Positions 46,368 through 58,536 of a stretch of DNA of 64,000 bases are shown one piece after another. The stretch comes from Crambe crambe. Taxonomy: Eukaryota > Porifera > Demospongiae > Poecilosclerida > Crambeidae. The stretch's first letter is position 1. Each line of letters opens with the position of its first letter. The notes below the pieces were generated by a model. That model did not search any database, was not told where the DNA came from, and saw only the letters and a list, made by a program, of their open reading frames with translations. The DNA lies in NCBI GenBank assembly GCA_963924555.1, contig OZ004585.1, forward strand, positions 4,167,488 through 4,231,487, given 5' to 3'. A program made the translations under genes and the position numbers.

Positions 46368-47536
46368 GTAGAATATAGCGCAAAATAGCGCACAATCTAA
46401 CAATAATCGCGTTATTACACGTATCAACTCCTTTCAACTCCTTTTATCGCGCTACAAAATACGCGCAATGCATCAACGTAAAAACGTGCGAAATCGCGGA
46501 AATCTGTGTATAATCGAATTCCATTATTAAAAAAAAAAAAAAAAAAAAAAAAAATGTAAAAAAAAAGAAAAAAAAAAGGAAATCTGTACGCGTACGCGCA
46601 GTGGCTTTACTTTTTTTTGGTGGATTTTATTTTTTTGTTGATATGGCCTTGGCTAATCTCTTTACCATGAGCGACAAAAATATTTTTTTCACCAAATTAT
46701 CGGACTAAACTTCGCGAAAATGCGCGATTGAGCGCAGTGTGCACTGCGCGTTAATGTGCGCTAAACGGCGCTCTTACGCGAATTTACGTGGCCATAATAA
46801 CACGTAATCCGCGACTTTTTACGTGAAATGACGTTATGATGTAATAGATAGACATGTGATATAGACCTCATGCTATGTAGACATTGGAAAAGAAATTAAA
46901 GAATCCATTATAATCTAGTCAATGGTGGATGTCAGGGTTTTCAACCCCTTCGCTCCTTCAAACAGCAGCTCCACCCTTGACAACTGCTACACCAAACATG
47001 AGCGTGAGAAAATACGTGCTTATGGACGTCGGGTAAGAGATGTTGAACATGCTACTTTCGTCCCTCTAGTGATGTCTGCAACTGGTGGTCTCGCCAGACA
47101 AGCGACCAATTTCTACAAGCGACTGGCATCCCTCCTCGCAGACAAGTGGATGCAACCCTACAGCACCACTTGTACTGGCTGCGCTGTTCACTATCCTTTA
47201 GCTTACTCCGTTCAGCCATCCAGTGCATACGGTGCACGATCTTCAAGAGGTCATGCTGTGAAACTTTCACCAGTTGATCTGGTGACTGCAGAGGCCCTTC
47301 GACCCGATCCATTCCATCATCCAGTGCATGCATGCAGTGAGGACTGAACTTTTCTGTTTTTTTGCTTTTTTCTCTTGCTTTAATAATCAATATATTTCTT
47401 CCTATTCTCTCCCTCATTTCAAAATTAAAATTACTAATTCGTTCAAAAAAAAACAAAAAACGTTACTACGCGTCGATTTTGACAGCGAATTAACGCATTA
47501 TTACGCGCTATATCGCGCGAAGTTCGATACGGATAG
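46368..47536. mobile_element. CpG-rich insert with imperfect inverted ends in IgR8 D2
   Basis: The ends ccgtgtagaatatagcgc (left) and, inverted, ccgtatcgaacttcgcgc (right) match at about two thirds of 33 positions. The ends and flanking 400 bp are unusually rich in cg and cgcg words compared with the depleted surroundings. It contains an A-rich run (46526-46578) and a LINE-like ORF fragment. It interrupts D2 just after the codons for the T-I-L-T-D region. Class uncertain; target duplication unclear. Confidence 0.6.
46922..47344 (+). pseudogene. LINE-like ORF fragment (C-terminal part)
   Basis: 141-codon open frame. F-N-P-F-A-P-S-N-S-S, the K-H-E-R-E-K-I-R-A-Y-G-R-R-V-R-D-V-E-H motif and F-Y-K-R-L-A-S-L-L-A resemble the region after the reverse transcriptase in non-LTR retrotransposon proteins of marine invertebrates as I know them. 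No RT catalytic motif is present, so this is a fragment. The trailing part after about residue 95 appears shifted out of the usual frame. Confidence 0.55.
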
Positions 47537-47567
47537 TAGTTTGATTAGACACTGTTGGGATAGCTGC

Positions 47568-49925
47568 ATTGAGATTAATCTAAATTTTGGCTGAATTAAT
47601 AATTATATGGCATGTGACTACTAGCTACATAGCTACTGACTGAGGAGCAGGGCAACTGGGGCACTCACCCAAGTAAAATTTTCATGGAATCAGTTCCAGA
47701 TCAATTAATTAGCTATAGTGGCAAGAGTTATAGTCATTATTACTTGCGGCCAAACAAGTACACAGCCCCACCAAATCCAAAATCCTAGCTACTCTCTTGA
47801 CTTATTCAATGCTGGCTGAGGTACCAGATGAGATTGGTTTTGTGTGACATTAATGGGTATTTCAATTAATTAGCTATAGTGGTACGTCTGTCAGAGTTTT
47901 GGGGGATGAGATATTCTACTAGAGAAATGCAGGGCATTGTGGGGGGAGCCTGATTTGTCAATGATTATTGGTAGTCTGGATTGAATGAGAATATAAATTA
48001 TGTACACATGATGCTGGAAGTAAGAGTAGCTAGGTAAGAGCTGGAAGTAAGTAAATTATATACACATGATCTCTCACATAATATAATGCCCAATATTATA
48101 AGAATGTTAGGTTTTTATTATTTTCTTGGATACCAGTATCTGAGGTATCTGAGTATCTTTTTCTAAATACTATAGGCACTAGTATAGTTTAAATAGCTGT
48201 ACTACTATAGGATTGACTAGGTGTCCGTTATTTGGATTGCTATAGGTGTATAGGGTAGGTGTGGGTATTATGAGTCAGCTAAGTATTGTTGCTCTTTTCT
48301 TGGAAACGGACTATCTTAGGATCCTGAAAATTCCTCCAGATATAAAATAGGTTATGTAGAACTAATGTGTGGAGAAAGTAAGCATCTTGTAGATAGGAGT
48401 TATTATCTTACATAACATACTCAGGAAGGTATTATGAGTCGCTGGCTTGATTTTTGTCTCTAAAAATTGATAATGTAGCTAAGATTTCTACAAAATAAAA
48501 ATAATAACCTTAGATTACTTAAGAATTCTCCATCTTGTGGCATCGTTGCTTCCTTGCGCTTTTTTTATTCAGATTGGTTACGATTGTACCCATTTTAAAA
48601 CTTCTCATTAAAAATTATGTTTATGCATGAATGAGGCATTTTCTGGATGATTTTATTTGATCAAAAGACCAAAAAAATGATTAAGTTTTCATATCTAGAG
48701 TATCAACTCTTGTAGATTCTTATCAAGTGGTGAACCCATAATAGGGATTGACTCATAATACCCACACCTACCCTAGGTCTTCGTTTCGGACCTAGAACCA
48801 TGCAGCATCTGCCCCTAAGGGTTTGGCTAAGGCCGGACTGCTAGATGTCCGTTATTCCGATTGCTAGGTGTATAGGACTTTTTGTTTGGTTTTCGGACCT
48901 AGAACCAGCATCTGCCCCTAAGGGTTTGGCTAAGGCCACAAGAGAATATGATTATTACAGGGCTTATCCTTATTACATAGGTGTCTGTTATTCAGATTGC
49001 TATAGGTGTCAGAGATTTTCATAATACCTCCAGATACCAGATACTTTCAGATATACCTCCAGATACCTCCAGATACCTCCAGATACCTCCAGATACCCCC
49101 AGATACCTACAGATACCTACAGATACCTCCAGATACCTGCAGATACCTCCAGATACTTGTACATACCTCCAGATACCTGCAGATACTACCCCCAAATACC
49201 TGCAGATACCTGCAGATACCTCCAGATACTATATTATATAGCTATACATTCATAACTATTTTCTTCCAATTCTTGCATCAATGAGCAAGTATAATATAGA
49301 ACTTGAATAAATTATGTTGACCAAAAACAGCAGCAAGACATGCATATACAGTAGGAGAAAACACATCAAAAGTTAGCTCTCCGCAAGGTCGGAATTACCA
49401 AGACCCGGCCAGACTACTGCGACAAATTCCAGTTCCACAATGGGGGGAGAGAGGAGCAAAACATACAGCCTTCAAGATACTGAACCAAAATCCTGAAAAT
49501 ATAACTGAGAATAGTGAACGTTGGCTGATTTCCCTGGCCAAACTCCTACACCTAAAACCAGATTGGTTTCACATCTCCCATTTCTGGAGTGCTTATTACT
49601 AAGGGAAAGATGTAATATTATTATCATCACACTACACATGATTCATGCCTTGAGAGTTATCTAGCTAGGAGATACCTTGTAGAAATAACTGTTAAATGTA
49701 CATATCAGAACAACTTGGGATAAGAGGTAAAAAATTAATGAAGCCTCTATCTATGTGTACTGTAGTGACTATAGTGATGGGTAAATGAGGTTGTTACCTT
49801 TTGAGGTGAGAGCTACATACAAAGCTTAGCTACATTATACATGCATGAGACATACGTAGCTATAAACTATACATGCATGAGACTATCATTCCACAGCGTA
49901 TAATATTGGATGTAACTATACCATA
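47568..49925. other. Intron 1 of IgR8 with low-copy repeats
   Basis: No exon. A motif around taggtgtccgttattcggat occurs three times (about 48217, 48845 and 48963). A roughly 48-bp block (ttcggacctagaaccagcat to ggctaaggcc) occurs at about 48784-48833 and 48893-48937. The decanucleotide minisatellite is listed separately. Confidence 0.6.
49024..49233. repeat. Decanucleotide minisatellite (agatacctcc)n
   Basis: About 20 tandem copies of a 10-bp unit agatacctcc with variants ending ctac, ctgc or cccc. The open frames across it (Ser-Arg-Tyr-Leu-Gln-Ile-Pro-Pro-Asp-Thr repeats) are repeat artefacts. Confidence 0.92.
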
Positions 49926-50228
49926 AAACACGACAGCCTCAGAGTAATCTTCTCCAGTAGTACAGCGAACACTGGCCTCAAAATCTTCAGTTATGTGAAG
50001 TAGTCCTCATTGACATCTGTAGATGTATTTCTGATAAATACACCCATACTGTCATTAAACTCAAATCTTGCATTGGGGTCAGCCAAATCACCATCTGGAT
50101 TAATACACTGGAGCTGGAATATATTTGGAGCTTCCTTCAATGAAGGTCCAAAACAGGAGTCCCCAAGACAGAACAAAAAAAACAAAAAAAAAAAAAACAA
50201 ACACAGAGGTTATAAGCAAAGATGCCAT

Positions 50229-51841
50229 TTTCTTGAAGATCTGGAACTAATCATGCTTTGTAGATGTTTTGGGTTGAGACATGACTAACTGATAACAATT
50301 TAAGTATCCCAATTATTATATAGTGGGTATATTTTCAATGTGATTGTATGCATGTAGATAGGGTCAGTGGGGGTAGCCAGTGCACTATTATCTGTCAACC
50401 ATTATAGCTACTTATATATATATTTATAGCCCGTTGCCATGGTAACGGGCGATTTACATGGATTTATAAATGTGATACAGTTATATATATACGTATATAT
50501 ATATATATAGCTGCTACTCCTCTTACATATCTAGCCAATTAACTAGATGTTTTGAATTGGGAGATGTTGCGGAAAGATAACAAGTTTAATAGGGGGTATG
50601 CATGGCTATACGTATTTTAGCAAACTATGGCTATAGCTGACTTGGCAGTATTTGCTTATGTTATTATATAGCTAGTGAGTACTTGAATAACGTTTTCTAA
50701 ACTTCACATGTGATCAACTTGCCCTTATAGCTATGTCTGCCTTGGCCTTATTAATGCTGTCCAAATATGGAGAAGCTACTCAGTATAGTATATTAGTGCA
50801 TCATGCAGAATCCAGATGCCCAAATATGCTCATGAGGTCTGCTGTAATAATTAGTTGTACATTCATGTATATATTACTGTAAAGCTGTAAAGTTTATACG
50901 CTTTTTATAACCACTAGACTATCTTTCATGCCATGCAGTTAATTTGTCAAATTGTAAACTTTCATGCTTTCCAAACTTCATATATAGATAACTAGTTACC
51001 CTCCCACACACCTTGAACCTTGAAACCACCCACAACTTGGAAAGCCGTGATAGTGAAGCCCTCAGCAAAATAGCCTTGGCTGGCAATATGTAGCCCCTCT
51101 GGTGTCTAGTGAGGTCCCCCTGTCTCCTTCCACACACACATGAAGGTCTTCTCTTGGGAACCACCACAGCACTCCACCAATGTTCTAATATTCTAACTTC
51201 CCACTACTAAACTCCTTCTACTAGTAAGATTTCTTCCTCTTTTTTTGGCCAAACATAACCTAATTCTCGTGCAGTATAATGATGTCACCTCTCTTGGGTT
51301 GTAAGCGCCAAGTTACGTAAGTTTTCAACTGGTCTACACCACATGATAGTCGACAGTAGTTGAGTGGATTTAGCCACCTATCACTAGACATTGCCTGTCC
51401 TTGGAGGTACTACTTGACTAGGGGACACTCCCTCCCACACACACACACGTACATCAAAGGTAATCAATTATCTTAGCTTTCTTCTGTCATAACAGAAGCC
51501 TCTACCATAAGTAGGGTCATATCAACCTTAATTTTCTACCGGTCACACATACACATTATCCTCTCACAATTCAATAGTGACCTATTCCAACACCGGACAT
51601 TCTTTGTCTAGTTAAAACTATCAGCTCATAACAAAGTAATGAGCCATGCTTTAATTAATAAGTCTGGTATAGCAGTCCGGTCAGCAATGTACACCAGACT
51701 AGTGTTCAGTTGATGGTGATAAAAAGTAATTCAATTGAGGAAAAAATGGTGCCACACTTAATAATTATATAGTCTGTGAATATAACTACAAGTCTATGTA
51801 GCTACTGCTTTTTTTGTGCTGAGTTAAAGTGTGTTCGGTAG
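50229..51841. other. Spacer between IgR8 and IgR9
   Basis: No exon recognised. The right part (51.47-51.84 kb) matches the 3' flank of IgR3 and IgR5. The open frame at 50919-51167 (minus) has no recognisable domain. A 22-bp palindromic X-box-like site is at 50429-50450. Confidence 0.6.
50429..50450. promoter_or_regulatory. X-box-like palindrome
   Basis: gcccgttgccatggtaacgggc: a nearly perfect palindrome whose core gttgccatggtaac fits the RFX-factor X-box half-site pattern (GTTGCC-N2-GGTAAC). It lies about 200 bp upstream of the IgR8 start codon. Binding is not shown, and the match could be chance or a repeat remnant. Confidence 0.35.
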
Positions 51842-53370
51842 CTAGTCCACAGGGTACATCATTGATAAATCAAATGGGGGGATTTCAGGAGCTTCCTCTT
51901 CTTGTTCAAAAGCTGTAGAGTCTGGAATATAATCTGTGACACTACTTCTGGGTGGTACCTTTGTCTTCTTCTTATCCACAACGGCATATATTATGCAGTT
52001 ATCGTGAGTGGATTTCATGGCAGTTTCTTTCACAGCAGTTTTGGTGGATTTTTTGTTTACTGCAGAATAAATATGGGAAGGATCCCATGTTTCAGGACCC
52101 TTTTGCATTTGAGTTTCCTTCTGCACTGAAACATCACATGGTGTAAGGTCTATTTCTTCGTAATTGCTTGCAGCATTTGTGAATGTCTTCTTCATCACTG
52201 TAGCAGAATGGGAGCAATCCCTATTATCAGATGCATATGATTTCTTCTTTCTCTCGTTATGTACTGGAGAAAATTTATCACCACATCGGGTACCTTTTAA
52301 TGATGTTATAGTGCTATAATTTAGATCATTCTCAGTAATCTCAAATTCTCGGTTGGATAAATCTTTATAAGTTTCTCCGTTCTCCAATTCTGTTGCAGGA
52401 AGATTTTCAGTTATATTCAGTGTTGATGCTATGTATACTCCAGTCTTGTTCTTGACATGAGTTTGAATGAGATATAGTCTAAACAATATTATTATTGAAC
52501 TAATAATTGTTAGTAATAAAAAAGCTCCAATTCCAACTCCAACTCCAATTTGTATTACTACAAGTATTGGAAAAATAATATTTGATATAATTATAGTTAT
52601 CATGTAAATAGATACAAATACTTAGCTCTGTTACTCTCTGAATTGGGGAACACTAATTTTATTAGCTAAAAACCATAATTATTCTAAATATAGGGATTGT
52701 GGAATAAATGCTGTCCACACATCTGATTCACACCTATTTAACCTTTAGCCATGTATTAGAACCTTTACCAACCTTTACCACATGCACGTGCGCATGCAAG
52801 CCATATCAGCCATATCAGTACCAGTGAACGATTAGCTAAAACGATACAGTAAATAAACTAAAGGTCATTAACTAAAGTTGATACAGAAAGTAAAGGTCTT
52901 TTAAAAAGTAAACAAACAAGTGATGGGAAAAAATTATGCTAATAATTATCTTCAAACTACTACAGAGAAGGGAGTTTCTCAGAATTAAGTATGATAGCTG
53001 CAACAGTGTTAGACAAATTTGTGTGCAGTAAACACTTTCATATTTACTTTTACAATGTATGAATTACGTAATACTGTTTTCTAACTCCGTGTTATCCTAT
53101 CATCTAAATCTTATGCACTCATAAGATTTATATGCTGTATTATCAGGGATGGCACAGCCGATCCAAACGTGGCGGAGCTAGAAAAATGATTTAGTTTAGT
53201 GTGCCCCCAAGAGAGCGCAAAGCGCAGAAATAATCAATATAATGATGAGCTTCGAGTGTCTTCATGCGATCATTGCTTTCTTGACATTAATTTAATCCAG
53301 CCTGTCTCTTAGCAGGGTTCATCTAGGGGGGGGGGGGCACAGGGGAAGCTTCCCCCCAAACAGCTCAATT

Positions 53371-53402
<32 letters not shown>

Positions 53403-56400
53403 TATTAAATAGATATTTTCTAGGCTACTCCCTTTGGTGACCACAGGTTGTTACATGTAGTCACCAAAGGGAGTAATTAAGAACCAATTTGGGATACTTC
53501 GGAGTAGTAAGCATTTTTGGTTTTGTGCTTTGCACAGGAGGGGGCACATCCCCCTCCTCTCACTGTAGCCTATGGCCATGTGATAGGTGAGCTTCCTCCC
53601 CAAGGTGAAATTCCTAGATGAAACCCTGCTTAGTTGTATGGCTAAAACAATTGATTTTATAAAGACATACATACGTGGACTGAGAAATGTGAGTTCCAGC
53701 ACACAGTAATTCCATGCAAAATATGTAGTTTAAATTTTTCTATAGCTATATATAATGGGATTTCGAATAATGAATCTTCAGTCTGTCCATCTATCCAATA
53801 AGCTATGCATATTATAGTCCTTCAAGTATGAGAGGTCAATTGAAATGATACTTTTGGAACACAACCAAGTAGTCGTTGATATTAACAAATTTGATGGCTG
53901 CCTAACCACTCTAATTTGCTACTGGCTAGAAAAAAAGAGCCACTAAGTGTGGTAACTAGCTAGCTACACTATTATGGACCAACAGTCGGTTTGTATTATA
54001 ATAATGTGATTAGAATCTTATATCTATGCATTCAAAATTGACTACTTAGGTAGGTATTAATTTGATTATACAGCAGAGTTATTAATTGAATTCACCCAGA
54101 CTCTTAATTTTCATGTGAGCATGTGGTTACTTGTAATTATGAAATTTTTATTTATTATCTTGGTCATGTTCAATAGTGAAAATTAATCACATGAAATAAT
54201 TACCTTGTAAAAAATAGTGTGAAAGCTAATTACAAGTAAGTAAGCTGTAACAACGGAAATAAATTAACATGAAATTGTAAACACAAATAATATCTAACAA
54301 AAATTTCCCTATTTCTTGTAGTTCAGATCAAATACCCATGGGCTCTTTAGCTTAACAAGAATGGTGGCTGGAAGGGGGGACTAATGAATCTAGTTTTTTC
54401 TCCAATCTCACTGAGCCTTAGTATTGATATAGAAGTATACTGAGACCATGGTCCTTCACACTACAGTGGCATAGGAATATGTTTTACTATTAGGGGGGCA
54501 CCAATTTTTTGGGGGGTACAGCTGACTGTGTGGCACAGCATGGAGAAGGGATGTGCATAAATAGCTATTATACCACAACCAGCTATGGTATTATGGGGGG
54601 GGGGGGGGGGGGGGAGGGAGGGGCTCCAGCCCTCAGAACCCTCCATTCCTACACCACTGCACTATAGGCAAATTGCTAGCTGTATAACTCACTCTTAACT
54701 ACATTTAGTGAATTACATGCATCTTACCAATTACAGTACTATTTTCTTGTTGAGGGTCATCAGTCAATATCACTGTTGTACTATTTTCTTCTAAATTCAA
54801 TAATAGTAGCATTCATGATAGCTATTCGAGGTTTTAAAAAATTCTGCCACTCACCAAAATTTATTACTTGAAGATAATATGCAGACAATGTGAAGGTAAT
54901 GTTGATATAATCACTTCTTAGTGATGAAGAGACCAGATTTTGTTCCACAATGCACTGAATTGTGTAGTTTTCCATTATAAGCTCACCTGTACTGATTTCC
55001 AAGGTGGAGTTAATCATCAAACTATTATTATCTACTCTCTCAATTCTATTAATAGATATCCCATTCTGTTCACAGCTTTCAAGACCACAAGGTGATTCAT
55101 TAAATATCCACCTCACACTGATGTTACTTCCTCTAGCATTGCAATGAAAGATAGCTGTGTCACCATTTGCTACTGTCTGGGATGAAGGGGGGACCATTAT
55201 TTCACTTCTCTCTAGAATAGAATCAGTGTACAAAAAGTTCCACTAAAGTTGTCCATACAAACTACATACATGTACGTAAATCTAGTTACAATGAATCCAA
55301 TTTTCAAAACAATGGTAGCTTTGGAAACTTTTTTAGAACTCTCATTGTATGCTTCGATTTGGTACCAATATTTTAAAACTTGTGTTGTAGGAAATTATAT
55401 TTTTTTCTCAGTCATACATAGCTAAATACTTATACCTATTACACTTATCAACTTACCTAGCACACGGACCTTCATGAGAGGTCCTGTCACTTCCCACTGA
55501 CAGTTCTCAGGAAGAGAGCATCGTTGCATTCTTAACTTACACTGGAATGCCCTCTGATCAATAGAGTCTGATATAAGTACAGAAAGGGTTCTGTTATCTT
55601 GAGAGAGCACATATTCTCTTGACTCTGTATCATTCATTAACTGCATTCGATGTGAATCCACAGTTACTTGTTCCCATTTTATAGTATAAAGAGTAGGCAG
55701 TGGTATGGGGCATGTCAGCATTGCATATGTATCAAGGAATACATCAGTCAAGATAGTTTCATTAGACACACTTGGAACAGCTGCATTAAGATAAGAAAAC
55801 AATAATTATTTGCTCAGTCATGTGCATGTGGCTTTAGATTTAGCTATATTGTACCATGCTTCATGTAATGGTTATAGCATGCCTATATAGCTAATTTTAA
55901 GTCAATAATTATGTGCACATGAGGATAATGTGATTGCTAGTGCACTCGGTTACATAATGCACTTGCCTTTGGCTTGTGCATTATGTAACCTCATGCACTA
56001 TCACATCATCCGAGTGTGCCTCATTAAAGACACAAAGTTAGCTATAGGCTTGTCATAGCTAAGTGTTTTATTGCTGGTCACATGGTGAAATGCCAAAGTT
56101 TATAAAAGAAGACATTCAGTTCTGTAAGCACTTGGGACTGAGGCTGGAAGGTCATAGTAAGTGGATCTGCCTATGTATCTTCACCATGAGTTCCTCAAGT
56201 GTGCAATAAACGTTAGAATGTATTCAGAGGATCTGTTGATCGCAATTAAGTCATGTAACTAGCAATAATGTCATGTACTATGCTGACTCTTGGTACATGG
56301 TTACATAGGTACCTATTGTAAGTGACATGCTAGCAATTGCTCTTTTAATATTATGTTACGTAGAAACTGAACCCTTTGAGATCATGCAAGATCTCTTTGG

Positions 56401-56894
56401 GTTCTAATTCACTTTAATCATGTTACTCAATCAGCTATGAATTTTAAATAGGTTATTAAAGCTACTGCTAAACTAATAGTTGTAGGCAGGCACAGTTAGT
56501 AGCTAAACTGCAACACTCCTTTACATGCACTCATTAACTACATAATTGTGTAGATATTATAGCTAGTATATTATTACTATCACTAACCATAGAACATTAC
56601 AGATTCAGAGTGTTCTTGTATTTTACAACGAATATTAACTTCAAAATAAGCTGCAATGTCGTATGTCAGATAGTCTTCATTAAGATCTGTAGGTTGCTCC
56701 ATCAATAACACATCACTAGCATTATAAAACTTGAATCTTGCATTGGTGTCAGCCACACCACTGTCGGCAATACATTCGAACCTTAGTACATTTGGAGCTT
56801 CCCTTGAAGGCAAGTAATAGTCCAGAGTAGGAATGCCTAGAATGACATGGATGGAGCACCAAACTAGAGTGTAGATGAACAAAGATGCCATCAT
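51842..56894 (-). CDS. IgR9: three-Ig-domain receptor with shortened long tail
   Basis: Predicted 588-aa type I membrane protein. Exons: 56894-56588 (signal, D1; 1-102), 55780-55457 (D2, 103-210), 55211-54855 (D3, 211-329), 54790-54728 (stalk, 21), 52557-51842 (membrane span and tail, 351-588). The tail starts with I-G-V-G-V-G-I-G-A-F-L-L-L and has NYSTI, NYEEI, HIYSAV and I-I-Y-A-V-V. It lacks about 66 residues compared with IgR5, losing the S-D-Y-G-E-L, MYSNV and NYSVI motifs in frame. It keeps the conserved PPF...MMYPVD end. The PKVPPR SH3-type motif of IgR5 is TKVPPR here. It is most like IgR1 in its introns. A signalling receptor with fewer docking sites is the likely reading. Confidence 0.85.
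52558..54727. other. Long intron of IgR9 (stalk to tail)
   Basis: No exon. It shares blocks with the introns of IgR1 and IgR5. It contains long C and G homopolymers (C run about 53369-53398, G run about 54595-54615) that differ in length from the matching runs in IgR1 and IgR5. Confidence 0.65.
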
Positions 56895-58536
56895 CAGCTA
56901 GAGAGACGTGCATGCAGACTAGTTAATATTCTTTAATGGAGCGAGTATCATCAGTTTTCATTATACAATACCATATATGATATGAATAGCTGGAAACAGC
57001 TTATCATTATACACTGTGTTTATACACACAAGTGCTCACTCACAATAACAAGTTCTCTAAACTGGAACTTACCATAAATTCTCTGTACAGTAAAGATTGA
57101 TCAATGATAAAAAAAATTGAGAGAGTACTAAATAAGCTGACTGTATAGCTAAGAGGTGGTAAAACTGATGGTGGCCGGTACAGAGAGTGCAAGAGAGCAA
57201 TGAGAGAGGGTAGATTTGGGAAGTACTCAACGATCACCAGCATTAGTGTATGATGATTGGTCTTATAGCTACATAGCATGCACCTGAATCATATAGCTAG
57301 CTAGTATGCTAGCAAATCACTGCAGAACTATGAGGTTCAATTGTCTTGTAAAAGTACCCTCAATATTGAAATGGATGAGATTTTTTGGAGATGGGTCATA
57401 AGAATTGGCATCATAAACTTAGTCATTCTTTGCAGTACAAGAATTTCATTACTATCTAATCAGTATCTTTTATTTAGTTTGCATGCATTCTATAGAAAAG
57501 CATAATTATTTTGTCAGATTTTATCATGTTATGCATAGTATGATAACATGTATATGCATGGTCTGGACTTAATTGTCCCTCAAGTGGAATCATGCTTTGT
57601 TCATGCATGATAACTATAATAGTCATGCCCTAACTTACAGTATTGCCTATAATATTAGACATTCAAACCGTAACCAAATTGTCATTCCCTTAGAACTAAC
57701 TAAAAGAGAATTAGCTAAGCAAGCCTTACTTAATGGATACATGGTCTCTGAAGATATGTCAGTAATATAATCTCTGCTACAGCTTACTCAGGATCCATGC
57801 TTTGCTTGCAATGTGAGCAATGATCATGTCAATCAGGAACCTTCAGTCCTTCACCCACTCTACCCACACATTCATGCATAATTACGTAGCTACAGCAGAA
57901 AATAAAATTACATGCTGGTCTCACTGAGAGTAAAGGTTAGAGATGAAAGATAGAGCTTGATAGCAGTGTTAGTCAAGCTGCTTCATCTAAAAAGGGTAAT
58001 AATGTACGTAGCTAATTATGAACATAGCGAAACTGCTCTGACTTCTGACCTCAAGTTGGAGGATGTACGTACTAATTTACTACAATAGAAATTGTGTTCA
58101 GAAATCTCAGTAGTTTCAGAATTACCCTGCATTGTTTCATGGTTTACATGTATCAATATCTCTAGTGCAACCATTAATACTCTGTATAGACAAGAACTAT
58201 GTAAGCAATTTGAATGAGTGCAAGCATATTGGCTGTTGATTCAACTGATGGTGAATTTTTTATGGGAGTGTCGGTAAACTAGCACAAATAAGGGAGGAGG
58301 ACAGTCTCTTTTTTTTATTTCTCTCTGACTACTCTTAAACTAGCTAGGGAATGTTATTGAAATGGGACTTATCAATCAAAAACATTTAAAAATGCAAAAA
58401 CAATAGAAAAAGTTATGCAAACAATTGAAGCTGTTGTGCATAACTAGCAATCTCCTACTCTCTACAATGAAATGTTTCATGCACATACGTAATAAGGAGC
58501 TATAATAATTATAGTAAACAATAATGATATTCTATT
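56895..58536. other. Spacer between IgR9 and IgR10
   Basis: Closely related to 3.6-5.4 kb. No exon recognised. It holds the presumed IgR9 promoter and the IgR10 3' UTR. Confidence 0.6.

Larger units (their letters stand above)
44771..50228 (-). pseudogene. IgR8: old, divergent Ig receptor pseudogene
   Basis: Same exon order but much more diverged. Tail exon 44970-44771 retains HEYEDIKL and the end AYGV, lacks the V-I-Y-E-E-I segment and has in-frame stops. Membrane exon 45410-45326 encodes GVALLTVIMISGGILTIILI. D3 45994-45621 keeps IFQC, VRW and YTIQC but has a TAA after C-I-V-E. D2 starts at 46053 and is interrupted by about 1.17 kb of foreign DNA (46.37-47.54 kb), resuming at 47540-47567. 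D1 50228-about 49926 is broken by a T-run frame change in the signal region and another after N-E-D-Y-F-T. It is probably an early duplicate that diverged before the array homogenised, and is useful as an outgroup. Confidence 0.82.

Noticed and set aside
49024-49233. CRISPR-like regularly repeated array
   Set aside because: The units are contiguous 10-mers without spacers; it is a minisatellite in an animal genome.
50919-51167. Minus-strand 82-codon open frame with CVCGRRQGDLTRHQRG
   Set aside because: A loose Cys/His look only; no zinc-finger spacing, no paralogue and no splice context.
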